A DNA stretch of 64,000 nucleotides, from positions 160,356-224,355 of the forward strand of contig NZ_UFQC01000008.1 in assembly GCF_900496975.1 (NCBI RefSeq), given 5' to 3'. A program made the translations under genes and the position numbers. Every line of letters begins with the position of its first letter. Position 1 is the stretch's first letter. The notes below the pieces were generated by a model, which made no database searches, was not told the DNA's origin, and worked only from the letters and a program-made list of their open reading frames with translations. This DNA comes from Achromobacter veterisilvae. Its GTDB lineage: Bacteria > Pseudomonadota > Gammaproteobacteria > Burkholderiales > Burkholderiaceae_B. Positions 22,402-30,236 of this stretch are shown here, one piece after another.

Positions 22402-23076
22402 ATGTCCGATCTCGTGCGCCCCAAACTCGACCTGCCCGCCGGCCGCCGCAAGGTGCTGCTGCATTCGTGCTGCGCGCCCTGTTCCGGCGAAGTCATGGAA
22501 GCCATGACGGCCTCGGGCATCGATTACTCGATCTACTTCTACAACCCGAACATCCATCCGGTCAAAGAGTACGAGATCCGCAAGCAGGAGAACATCCGCT
22601 TCGCCGAACAGCACGGCATCGAATTCATCGACGCCGACTACGACATGGACAACTGGTTCGACCGCGTCAAGGGCCTGGAAGACTCGCCCGAACGCGGCGA
22701 GCGCTGCACGGTCTGCTTCGACATGCGTTTCGAGCGCACGGCGCTCTATGCGCACGAACACGGCTTCGACACCATCACGAGTTCCCTGGGCATCTCGCGC
22801 TGGAAGGACATGAACCAGATCAACGGCTGCGGCGAACGCGCCGCGGCGCGCTACGACGAACTGGTCTACTGGACCTACAACTGGCGCAAGGGCGGCGGCT
22901 CGGCCCGCATGATCGAAATCAGCAAGCGCGAGAACTTCTACCAGCAGGAATACTGCGGCTGCGTCTATTCGCTGCGCGACACCAACCGTCACCGCCGTTC
23001 GCAAGGCCGCGAACGCATCTACATCGGCGTGAAGTTCTACGGCAAGGAAGACCTGATCAACGAGGAACAGCTCTGA
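22402..23076 (+). CDS. queH: Epoxyqueuosine reductase QueH
   Basis: Last step of queuosine tRNA modification: reduces epoxyqueuosine to queuosine at the wobble base. It is the non-homologous alternative to the cobalamin enzyme QueG. 224 residues. Conserved cysteines for the iron-sulfur and zinc centres are visible: '[11 protein letters not shown]' (C23, C24, C27), 'CTVCFDMR' and 'YCGC'. The family was formerly DUF208. The gene is convergent with the AraC gene downstream. Confidence 0.9.
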   Translation: MSDLVRPKLDLPAGRRKVLLHSCCAPCSGEVMEAMTASGIDYSIYFYNPNIHPVKEYEIRKQENIRFAEQHGIEFIDADYDMDNWFDRVKGLEDSPERGERCTVCFDMRFERTALYAHEHGFDTITSSLGISRWKDMNQINGCGERAAARYDELVYWTYNWRKGGGSARMIEISKRENFYQQEYCGCVYSLRDTNRHRRSQGRERIYIGVKFYGKEDLINEEQL

Positions 23077-23082
23077 TCGGCC

Positions 23083-23109
23083 AAGGCGGCCCGCTCCGGA
23101 AAGCGCCTT
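23083..23109. terminator. Possible hairpin between queH and the AraC gene
   Basis: AAGGCG (23083-23088) can pair with CGCCTT (23104-23109) in the 36-base gap between two convergent genes. Short stem, no T run; weak evidence. Confidence 0.3.
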
Positions 23110-23112
23110 GAT

Positions 23113-24066
23113 CTAGCGCCCTTGGCGCCGGTATTCGGACGGCGACACGCCGAAACGCTTGCGGAACGCGTGGCTGAAACGCGCGGCGTCCGAAAAGCCG
23201 AAACGATAGGCGATGTCGCCGATCGGCCGGGCTGACTGCGCCGCGTCGCAAAGCATGTCCCGGCAGCGCTCCAGCCGGGCGCTGAGGATGAAGTCCGCGG
23301 GCGTGGTGGCGGCTTGGGCGAAGAGGTTGTACAGATACCGCCGCGACACCCGGAAGGCCGCGGCCGCGCTGGCGGGCGACAGCGCCGGATCGTGCAGGTT
23401 TTCCAGCAGGTGCTGCTGCACGCGGCGCAATTGCGCCTGCCGCAGGTCGGCCTGGTCCTGCTCGGCCAGCGCGCCGGCCCGTTCGCTGATGTCCAGCCCC
23501 ATCATCTGCAATACCGCGTTGGCGGCGTCGCGCGACGCGCTTTCGGACAAGTGGGCGTGTTCGGTCAACGCCACCCGCAGCAGGTCCATGGCCATGCGCC
23601 CGCAACCCTGGAGTGCGCTGAAGCGGCGGGCCACGGCGTTCTGCATGAAAGGCTGCCAGGCATCGAAATGCTTGCCGGGCACCTGCATCACCAGAAAATG
23701 CGCGCCCTCGTCCACATCGACTTCGTACGGGCGGGTGGTGTCGTAAATGCCCCATTCGCCGGGCATCAGCAAGGCGCTACGCCTGGCCTGGCGGATTTCG
23801 CTGCGGCCGGACAGTTGCAGCGTCACCTTGTAGCCGGCCGCCACGGACCGGTCGGCCAGCAGCTTGCTGCGGCGCACGCGCTGCGCGCTGCTGCGCAATT
23901 CGCTGACCTGCATCCAGCCCAGGGAGTCCACCGCCACGCTGTTGCGGAAACGCGCGGGAAACACGGCGGACACTTCCAGGGGAACGAAGGTATCGCTGAC
24001 ACTTTCCTGCCAACTGGCGCAATCCAGGAAATGCCTGGGCGCGCTGCGCAAAAGGGATTGGGACAT
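23113..24066 (-). CDS. AraC-family regulator, FeaR-like
   Basis: Transcription activator of 317 residues. The N-terminal part (about residues 30-200) is the AraC-binding-like domain found in FeaR-type activators. Two helix-turn-helix motifs follow ('PASAAAAFRVSRRYLYNLFA' and 'PIGDIAYRFGFSDAARFSHA'), ending in 'FRKRFGVSPSEYRRQ'. In E. coli FeaR activates phenylethylamine and tyramine oxidation genes. Here the gene lies directly after the aromatic amine dehydrogenase genes on the same strand, so control of that operon by the amine or its aldehyde is the natural inference. Direct target sites were not identified. Confidence 0.85.
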   Translation of the reverse strand: MSQSLLRSAPRHFLDCASWQESVSDTFVPLEVSAVFPARFRNSVAVDSLGWMQVSELRSSAQRVRRSKLLADRSVAAGYKVTLQLSGRSEIRQARRSALLMPGEWGIYDTTRPYEVDVDEGAHFLVMQVPGKHFDAWQPFMQNAVARRFSALQGCGRMAMDLLRVALTEHAHLSESASRDAANAVLQMMGLDISERAGALAEQDQADLRQAQLRRVQQHLLENLHDPALSPASAAAAFRVSRRYLYNLFAQAATTPADFILSARLERCRDMLCDAAQSARPIGDIAYRFGFSDAARFSHAFRKRFGVSPSEYRRQGR

Positions 24067-24146
24067 GGCGACTCCGGAATGCTGCCTCTTTCTAGCACCG
24101 GGCGGCGGGGGGGAGTATCGGTGACTACCCCTAAGCTGCGGCCCCG

Positions 24147-24671
24147 CTAGGGTTTTCTGTCACTGCCATAGGAGTAATCGGCCAGACCGAACCCCTGCGC
24201 CGACAGCGCCTTCGCCAGCCCGTGGCGCACCGGCACCACGTCTTCATAGCGGCGCCGCCGGGCGGCCGCGACCTCCTGTTCGTCATAGGGGCGGAAATCC
24301 GCGGGCAACTGGGCCGGACTGAATTCCTCCAGCACCCAGTTCAGCACGGCCGCGAGTTCCGCGTCGCTCAGTTGCGATTGCGCGGCGCCCGGGACGCGGA
24401 TCAGGTACTCGCGGCCCGCCGGCAGGCGTACGAACGCGCCCACGGAATTGCGGAAATCCGGGATGCCGTGGCGGCTGCTGCCGCGGCCGTCCACACGATG
24501 GCAGCCCGCGCACTGCAACACGTAATCGGCGCGGACGGCCAGGCGCACGGCGTCCGCCCCGGGTTGGCCGGCGGCCCCTTCGGCCGCGGCGGCCCGCGAC
24601 GCACAGAGCAGGACGGCGGCGGCGCAACGCCACCGCCATCCCCTCCCCGGCCGCCGCTTCCCCCGCATCAT
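24147..24671 (-). CDS. Monohaem c-type cytochrome of the amine dehydrogenase operon
   Basis: Exported cytochrome c of 174 residues. A signal peptide (basic start, 'CAAAVLLCASRAAAA') precedes a single haem-binding motif C54-A-G-C57-H58; a later methionine or histidine must be the sixth ligand. The ATG at 24671 overlaps the aauA stop (ATGATG with an embedded TGA), showing tight coupling to the light-chain gene. The open frame runs to 25007, but that part only shadows aauA. It may accept electrons from the amine dehydrogenase or take part in cofactor maturation. It is not MauG, which has two haems and is about twice as long. Confidence 0.8.
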   Translation of the reverse strand: MMRGKRRPGRGWRWRCAAAVLLCASRAAAAEGAAGQPGADAVRLAVRADYVLQCAGCHRVDGRGSSRHGIPDFRNSVGAFVRLPAGREYLIRVPGAAQSQLSDAELAAVLNWVLEEFSPAQLPADFRPYDEQEVAAARRRRYEDVVPVRHGLAKALSAQGFGLADYSYGSDRKP

Positions 24672-25189
24672 GGCTTCGGTTTCGCCTTGGCCATGCCCAC
24701 GATCACGGAGGTGGTGCAATGGAAAATGGAAGACTCGTTGGACATGCACCAGTTCACGTCGTTGTGCAGGAACATCTGGTAGCCGGGACGTTCGCGCTCG
24801 GCGGACGCGCACATGCACTTGCCGCAGGCCGCCTTGCCGCAGCAATCGTTGTAGCTGATGAGGTAGTCCTTGCCGTCCAGCGGATTGTGGCAGGTCCCCA
24901 CCCACGACACCGCCGACGGCGAGGTGCCCGGCGGGCAGGACGTCATGCTGCCGCCGCAGCATGAACAAAGAAAGCCGTCCACCGCGCAGTAACGCCAGTA
25001 GTCGCATGCGGTGTCGTCCATTTGCGGCTTCTTGGCGTCCGCGGGCGCGGAACGCGCCACCGGCAGCACCGGCATCAGGAAGGCCGTTCCCACCAGCGCC
25101 TTGCCAATGCGGTTGAGCACGCTGCGCCGGGACGTGGCGTGCGCGACCGAGCGCGTGGCGCGCTCTCCAAGTTTATCCAGCCAGTGCAT
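24668..25189 (-). CDS. aauA: Aromatic amine dehydrogenase light chain (TTQ subunit)
   Basis: Catalytic small subunit, 173 residues, carrying the tryptophan tryptophylquinone cofactor made from two of its own tryptophans. W96 ('SAVSWVGTC') and W147 ('HNDVNWCMS') are 51 residues apart, as are W109 and W160 in the Alcaligenes faecalis enzyme. With that offset of 13, the active-site residues D84, D128 and T172 correspond to D71, D115 and T159, all present. Fourteen cysteines fit the many disulfides of the family. A twin-arginine-type leader ('SRRSVLNRIG' plus hydrophobic core) indicates Tat export to the periplasm. The spacing and residues favour aromatic amine over methylamine dehydrogenase. Confidence 0.93.
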   Translation of the reverse strand: MHWLDKLGERATRSVAHATSRRSVLNRIGKALVGTAFLMPVLPVARSAPADAKKPQMDDTACDYWRYCAVDGFLCSCCGGSMTSCPPGTSPSAVSWVGTCHNPLDGKDYLISYNDCCGKAACGKCMCASAERERPGYQMFLHNDVNWCMSNESSIFHCTTSVIVGMAKAKPKP

Positions 25190-25811
25190 TGCCGCTCTCC
25201 TTGCGCGAAATCCGGGTTTCTTCCAGCGTGCCGGCGGCCAGGAATTCCTGCACCGACGCCACGCCCAGTTCCTTCGCCGTGAACAGGCTTTCCAGTTGTT
25301 CGCGGGAATTGATCAGGCCCTTCGCGCGCAGCGTTCCCGTCTCGTCGATCAGCACCGCGTAGGGCAGCTTGCTGATCTGGAACTTCATGCCCAGTTCGGC
25401 CGACAGCAAGTACGGAAAGCGCTCCAGCCCGGCCTGCTTGTAGAACGCCAGGTGCTCGGGCATCTCGCCGTCGCTGGCCAGCACGATGCGCAGCCACGCG
25501 CTTTCGGTCGCGGCCACCGACTTCAGGATGGGCAGCAGCTTCTTGCACACCGGGCAGGTCGGGGAAAGAAAGAACAGCAACTGGCTGTGCTGCCCGCGTT
25601 CGCCGACGGCGATGCGGCGGCCCAGCAGGTCGGCGATTTCGAAGCGCGGCGCGGCCTCGCCGACGGCGGGGCCCTTGTCCATCGTCAGCGCGCCCATCGG
25701 CGCCACGCGTTCGTACAGCACGCCGATCTGCCGCGACAGGGCCAGGATGACCAGCACCAGGCAAAGCACCACGCCCCAGAGCAGGAAGTTGGAAATGATC
25801 AAGGCATCCAT
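25173..25811 (-). CDS. aauD: Amine dehydrogenase accessory protein, thioredoxin-like (MauD family)
   Basis: Membrane-anchored periplasmic thioredoxin-fold protein of 212 residues needed, in the methylamine system, for light-chain disulfide formation and stability. An N-terminal helix ('LLWGVVLCLVLVILAL') anchors it; the redox motif is C86-P-V-C89 in 'FFLSPTCPVCKKLLP'. I chose the ATG at 25811, preceded by AAGGAG, over longer frames. It ends 17 bases inside aauA and starts 11 bases after aauE. Loss of the MauD homologue abolishes light-chain accumulation in methylotrophs; the same job is inferred here. Confidence 0.9.
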   Translation of the reverse strand: MDALIISNFLLWGVVLCLVLVILALSRQIGVLYERVAPMGALTMDKGPAVGEAAPRFEIADLLGRRIAVGERGQHSQLLFFLSPTCPVCKKLLPILKSVAATESAWLRIVLASDGEMPEHLAFYKQAGLERFPYLLSAELGMKFQISKLPYAVLIDETGTLRAKGLINSREQLESLFTAKELGVASVQEFLAAGTLEETRISRKESGNALAG

Positions 25812-25822
25812 GTGAAACTCCT

Positions 25823-26374
25823 TCAAAGATTCCGCAGCTTGAGGTGCGAGGCCAAGAGGTGATTGACGGTGAAATACAGGCCCACCGCGGACATCGCCAA
25901 CCCGAAGACGGCGGCGGCATCCGCCCATTGCAGCCCGCGGGAGCCCTCCGCCGCGGCCAGAAGCGCGGGCGCCGTCCACAGCGCCAGGACCGCGTTGCGC
26001 AGGACCAGCCACCACGACAGCCCGCCGCCCCGCCGGCCCGGTCCGGCGGATGCCGGTCCGCCGCAACCGCAATCGATGTCGCGATGGCCGCGCAGCAGGT
26101 TGAAGGCCAGCGCCAGGGTGGCCGCCGCCAGCACCAGCAGCGCCAGTTCCGCGCCCGCCGCCTGGCGCGACGGCACCAGCAGCAACGCGCCGGCCAGCGC
26201 CTCGGCCAGCGCGTAGGCCCACGCGAACGGGTAGGTCCAGCCCGCCGGCAGGATCCGGTAGCCCGATACGGCCGCGGCGAAGCCCGCCACGTCCTTCAGC
26301 TTTTCCAGCGCGCCCAGGAGCAGCACGCAGGCCAGCGCCGCGCTCGCGGCATAGAGCAGGACGGGATCGTTCAT
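25823..26374 (-). CDS. aauE: Amine dehydrogenase accessory membrane protein (MauE family)
   Basis: Integral membrane protein of 183 residues with four or five helices, of the MauE/DoxX-like family. A cysteine pair C102 and C104 in 'DIDCGCGG' is the family's likely redox site. MauE works with MauD in making the light-chain disulfides. Its ATG overlaps the aauB stop by four bases (ATGA), so translation is coupled. Confidence 0.88.
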   Translation of the reverse strand: MNDPVLLYAASAALACVLLLGALEKLKDVAGFAAAVSGYRILPAGWTYPFAWAYALAEALAGALLLVPSRQAAGAELALLVLAAATLALAFNLLRGHRDIDCGCGGPASAGPGRRGGGLSWWLVLRNAVLALWTAPALLAAAEGSRGLQWADAAAVFGLAMSAVGLYFTVNHLLASHLKLRNL

Positions 26375-27561
26375 CGCGCGCCTCGCGGTTGCGGCTCGAC
26401 CTGTAGCGCGGTCTCGCCCGCGGCCTCGATCGTGCCCTTGAGGACCGGGGCGGCCGGCGCGGCGTCATAGATGTTCACGTTGCCGCCGTCCAGGGTGTAG
26501 AGGCGTGGAGCGTCGTCCTGCGATACCGACATCGACAGCGCGTTCCGGCCCGGCACCCGCGCCACCCGCTTGCGGGTGCCCAGGTCATAGACCCAGATCT
26601 CGGCGGCGGGCGTCTTGTGCGTGCCTTCCGCGCCATCCGGATGCATGCCGACATAGAGCCGCTTGCTTGCCTGGTTCACGGCCAGCAGGTTGTAGCCGCC
26701 CGGCCGCCAGCCCCGGTCCTTGCCCGACGGATCCAGCAGGGACCAGGGCTGGCCGAAGGCGGCCTCCGGGCCGCTGAAGTCCGCGCTGTAGACGTTGCCG
26801 TTATAGGAAACGAAGTAGAAGGTGTTGCCCAGGTTCTCGGTGTGCGTGAAGACCGGGTCCTTCTCCGGATCGAACATGGGCTGGCTGCGCTGCTGGCCCG
26901 CCGGCTTGCCGGCCGCGTCCAGGTCGACGGTCAGCAGCGCGCCGTCGCCGCAGATGCTGGCGAAGCTGCGCGGACGCGACGGCAGGACGATGATGCTCCA
27001 GCATCCCGCGGCGGCGGTGATCTCGTCCGTGAACTGGCGCGTCTTCAGGTCCACCACCGTGACCGACGAAGCGGGCGTCGCGTTCTGCACGAACAGCAGC
27101 CCGCCGTCGGTGCTCTGCCGCAGATAGTTGCGGTAGTTCAGCGCCTGCGCGCGCTTCTGCGGAATGGGCACCTCGAACTTGGGCGTCAGCGTCTCGGCGT
27201 CCCAGGCTTCGACCAGGTCGGTGCGCTTGCCGCGGTTGAGCCGTTCGTAGTAGGTCGTCATCACGTAGATGTCCTTGCCGTCCGCGGACACGGTCATGTG
27301 GCCGTTGAACGACGTGGGCACCAGCCCCAGGAATTTCATGGTGTCGCCGTCGTAGACATTCACCCGGCTGTCCACCAGGTGGTTGAAGACGGCGTCCATC
27401 ACGTACAGCCGGTGCGGCGTGGCCGGCGGCAGGCGGGCGCCGCCCTTGAGCTCCTCCACGGGCAGGTCCGCCCGGGCGAACCCGGCCGAGGCCGCCAGGG
27501 CGGCGCACAGCGCCCATCGCCCGGCCCGCGATGCGCGTGATCTGGCACGAAGCGCATTCAT
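26371..27561 (-). CDS. aauB: Aromatic amine dehydrogenase heavy chain
   Basis: Large subunit of the periplasmic alpha2-beta2 quinoprotein, 396 residues, a seven-bladed beta-propeller. A Sec signal peptide covers about residues 1-30 ('WALCAALAASAGFARA'). Typical segments are 'RLYVMDAVFNHLVDSRVNVY' and 'GHMTVSADGKDIYVMTTYYE'. The ATG at 27561 has AGGAG seven bases upstream; the open frame reaches 27627 without support. It leads the aauBEDA block, the same order as in Alcaligenes faecalis. The enzyme oxidises phenylethylamine, tyramine or tryptamine to aldehydes, releasing ammonia and passing electrons to azurin or cytochrome c. Confidence 0.92.
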   Translation of the reverse strand: MNALRARSRASRAGRWALCAALAASAGFARADLPVEELKGGARLPPATPHRLYVMDAVFNHLVDSRVNVYDGDTMKFLGLVPTSFNGHMTVSADGKDIYVMTTYYERLNRGKRTDLVEAWDAETLTPKFEVPIPQKRAQALNYRNYLRQSTDGGLLFVQNATPASSVTVVDLKTRQFTDEITAAAGCWSIIVLPSRPRSFASICGDGALLTVDLDAAGKPAGQQRSQPMFDPEKDPVFTHTENLGNTFYFVSYNGNVYSADFSGPEAAFGQPWSLLDPSGKDRGWRPGGYNLLAVNQASKRLYVGMHPDGAEGTHKTPAAEIWVYDLGTRKRVARVPGRNALSMSVSQDDAPRLYTLDGGNVNIYDAAPAAPVLKGTIEAAGETALQVEPQPRGAR

Positions 27562-27592
27562 CGATATTCTCCTGGTCTCATGATCCGATTTC

Positions 27593-28474
27593 CTAGAATG
27601 CGTAGACGTAGCGCAACTGCACGCCACGCATCCGCGGCCCGTTCTCGACCTTCAGGTCGTGGATGTACTGCATCTGAATCTGGTTGGCGTCGTTGATCTG
27701 GTGCGTCAGTTCGACGGCCAACTGGTGGTTGCGCGCCCGCGTGGCGACGGTCTCGCCCGAGGACGTTTCCCGCCCGCCCGTTTCATAGCGGTAGCGCACC
27801 CCGGTGTAGGTATCGGGCGTCAGGTTGGTCGAGGCCAGGGCGAAGAAGCGGAACGAGGGATCCTTCTTCAGCGTCTGCCCATACCAATCGGTGTTGCGGC
27901 CATAGATTTCCACTTCCGCGATGGCTTCCAGGTAGGTGGATTCGCCGATCCCCTTCACGAAGGAAAAATCCTGGATGGTGGACCATCGGTTCTTGCCCGG
28001 CGACACGTCGGGGCGCGAACCGTCGTAGCGCCCCACCGGCGCCACGATGAACGGCTCCCAGGCGAACCAGGTCCTGGTCTGCTCGTTGTTGTACAGCCAG
28101 ACCGCCGACCCGAGGGTCACGTCGCCGATGCCCGTCTGGTGATCGCCCGGCACGCCGGGCAGGTCCAGCGAGGTCCGGTACATCGGCACGATGAATTCGA
28201 GCTGCACCGTCTTGCCGTAGAAATCGCGGTAGTGCATCTGGCGATACACCAGCGCGTTCACGTCGACCGAAGCGCCGTCCACCCGCCCGCCTTCGGCGTA
28301 CAGCCCCGACGAGCGCAGCCCGGCCATATACCCGGCGATGAGATTGGTGCCCACCGGCGCGGGTATCCAATCGCGCGCGCTGGGATCTCCCGCCCATGCC
28401 GCCTGCGACGCCGCCACGCACGCCAACAGCAGCGCCGCGCGTCTCCAGGTCCGGCAAACCGTCTTGCCTGCCAT
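27593..28474 (-). CDS. Outer-membrane beta-barrel protein, MetA-pathway phenol degradation family
   Basis: Exported protein of 293 residues with a signal peptide ending near 'AAWAGD'. The body is rich in alternating aromatic/polar strands and ends in a C-terminal aromatic residue ('RYVYAF'), as outer-membrane barrels do. It fits the Phenol_MetA_deg family, often found with aromatic catabolic genes and thought to act as a hydrophobic-substrate channel. It lies between the aldehyde dehydrogenase and aauB, 31 bases before aauB, and corresponds in position to the gene preceding aauB in A. faecalis. Role in amine entry is inferred. Confidence 0.8.
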   Translation of the reverse strand: MAGKTVCRTWRRAALLLACVAASQAAWAGDPSARDWIPAPVGTNLIAGYMAGLRSSGLYAEGGRVDGASVDVNALVYRQMHYRDFYGKTVQLEFIVPMYRTSLDLPGVPGDHQTGIGDVTLGSAVWLYNNEQTRTWFAWEPFIVAPVGRYDGSRPDVSPGKNRWSTIQDFSFVKGIGESTYLEAIAEVEIYGRNTDWYGQTLKKDPSFRFFALASTNLTPDTYTGVRYRYETGGRETSSGETVATRARNHQLAVELTHQINDANQIQMQYIHDLKVENGPRMRGVQLRYVYAF

Positions 28475-28543
28475 GCACTTCCCCTTGGTTTCATGACGGG
28501 GCGGCCGCCGGTATCTCCCGGCTTGGGCCGCGCTACCGTCGTT

Positions 28544-30040
28544 CTAGTAAGCGATGCAAACCGACTTCTTCTCCAGGTACAGGTCCAGCACGGCGCGGCC
28601 GTGCTCGCGGCCGATGCCGGACTGCTTGAATCCGCCGAAAGGCATGTTGGGATCCAGCATGTTGTGCGTGTTCACCCAGATCGTTCCGGCGGCGATGCGC
28701 GGGATCAGGCTTTGGACCCGCGCCAGGTCGTTGCTCCAGAGGCTCGCGCCCAGGCCGAAGGCGCTGTCGTTGGCCAGCCGCACGGCGTCGTCCAGGCTGT
28801 CGAAGGGCTGCGCCACGACGACCGGTCCGAAGATCTCCTCGCGCACGATCCGGGCGTCCGGCCGCAGGCCGGCGAACACGGTGGGCTGCACGAAATAGCC
28901 CGCTCCGTCGCCGGCGCCGCCGCCCGCCAGGACGCGCCCGCCCTCGGCGCGGCCGATGCCGATGTAGTCCATGACGCGCTGCCGGTGGCGCGCGGATACC
29001 AGCGGGCCGATCTGCGTGGCCGGGTCGAATCCCGAGCCCAGCTTCATGCCCGCGGCCAGGTCGGCCAGCCCCTGGACGACCTTGGCGTAAAGGCCTTTCT
29101 GCACGTACAGGCGCGAGCCGGCGGTGCACACCTGGCCCTGGTTGAAGAAAATGGCGGCCGCGGCGCCCTGCACGGCGCGGTCGACGTCGCAGTCGTCCAG
29201 CACGATCACCGGCGACTTGCCGCCCAGTTCCAGCGACACCCGCTTCATGCCGTCCATCGCCGCGCGGCCGATCAGCTTGCCCACCTCGGTGGAACCGGTG
29301 AACGCGATCTTGTCGATGCCGGGGTGCGCCACCAGCGCCGCGCCGGCGGTCTCGCCCCTGCCCGTCACGACGTTGACCACGCCGGGCGGAAAACCCGCCT
29401 CCAGCACCAGTTCGCCCAGGCGCAGCGCGGTCAGCGGGGTTTCCTCGGCGGGCTTGAGCACCACGGTGCAGCCGGCCGCCAGGGCGGGCGCGATCTTCCA
29501 GATCGCCATCAGCAGCGAGAAATTCCAGGGAATGATCGCCGCGACCACGCCCACGGCCTGCGGCAGGGTCTGGGCGCTGTACCGGACGCCGGGCGGAAAT
29601 GGAATGGACAGGGACAGCGTGTCGCCGGTGATCTTGGTGGCCCAGCCCGCCATATAGCGCAGCCACTGCGCGCCGGACCCGACTTCCAGCCCCTGGGCCA
29701 CGCCCAGCAGTTTGCCGTTGTTCAGCGTTTCCAGCCGGGCCAGTTCATTGCCGTGCTGCTCGACCAGGTCCGCCAGCTTCAGCAGCAGGCGCTCGCGCCC
29801 CGCGGGCAGCATGTCGCGCCAGGGGCCGGCATCGAACGCGCGCCTTGCGGCCTGCACGGCCAGGTCGATCTGGACGGGGCCGGCATCGGGCTGGTGGGCG
29901 ATGACCTGGCCGGTGGCGGGGTCATGCACGGCGATGGGCTCGCCCTGCCCTTCGCGCACCGGCTTGCCGTCGATGAGCATGGACTCGCGGATGGCGCCCA
30001 GTTCCGGGCGGTCGGCGGAGGAAGCGCTTGCAGCAGGCAT
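28544..30040 (-). CDS. Phenylacetaldehyde-type aldehyde dehydrogenase
   Basis: NAD-dependent aldehyde dehydrogenase of 498 residues. The catalytic cysteine is C305 ('FFNQGQVCTAGSR') and the general base is E271 ('VSLELGGKSPVIV'). The cofactor segments 'PWNFSLLMAIWKIAPALAAG' and 'FTGSTEVGK' are intact. I chose the ATG at 30040, which has GGAG seven bases upstream; the open frame to 30133 adds an unlikely leader. As first gene of the amine operon it should convert the aldehyde released by the amine dehydrogenase, such as phenylacetaldehyde, to the acid. FeaB/PadA do this in enteric bacteria; substrate assignment rests on context. Confidence 0.88.
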   Translation of the reverse strand: MPAASASSADRPELGAIRESMLIDGKPVREGQGEPIAVHDPATGQVIAHQPDAGPVQIDLAVQAARRAFDAGPWRDMLPAGRERLLLKLADLVEQHGNELARLETLNNGKLLGVAQGLEVGSGAQWLRYMAGWATKITGDTLSLSIPFPPGVRYSAQTLPQAVGVVAAIIPWNFSLLMAIWKIAPALAAGCTVVLKPAEETPLTALRLGELVLEAGFPPGVVNVVTGRGETAGAALVAHPGIDKIAFTGSTEVGKLIGRAAMDGMKRVSLELGGKSPVIVLDDCDVDRAVQGAAAAIFFNQGQVCTAGSRLYVQKGLYAKVVQGLADLAAGMKLGSGFDPATQIGPLVSARHRQRVMDYIGIGRAEGGRVLAGGGAGDGAGYFVQPTVFAGLRPDARIVREEIFGPVVVAQPFDSLDDAVRLANDSAFGLGASLWSNDLARVQSLIPRIAAGTIWVNTHNMLDPNMPFGGFKQSGIGREHGRAVLDLYLEKKSVCIAY

Positions 30041-30150
30041 TCGGAACTCCAACGAAAAGGTCGGAGCCAGAATAGCAACGGCGTCGGCGGCTGGCTTGTC
30101 GGGCCGTGCATGGCGATTTGTCATTCTGCGCACGGCGCCCCCGCCGCCGT

Positions 30151-30194
30151 CTCCAAAAACAAACCCGGCACGACGCCGCCGCGTCGTGCCGGGT
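30151..30194 (-). terminator. Intrinsic terminator after the quinone oxidoreductase gene
   Basis: A perfect 13-bp stem (30163-30175 with 30182-30194) around a six-base loop is followed, on the minus strand, by TTTGTTTTTGG. It lies 42 bases past the stop of the quinone oxidoreductase gene, so it ends that transcript and isolates the amine operon downstream. Confidence 0.88.
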
Positions 30195-30236
30195 CTGGCG
30201 CGGCCCTGTCCAGGGCCGCGCGGCGCCAGGCGCCGG

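Noticed and set aside
24672..25007. Longer version of the cytochrome gene reaching into aauA
   Set aside because: The added 112 residues are frame-shifted aauA sequence. The ATG at 24671 has a signal peptide directly after it.
26371..30040. Methylamine dehydrogenase (mau) cluster
   Set aside because: No mauF, mauG, amicyanin or mauLMN-like genes. Light-chain residue spacing and the ALDH and FeaR-like neighbours fit the aromatic amine enzyme better.
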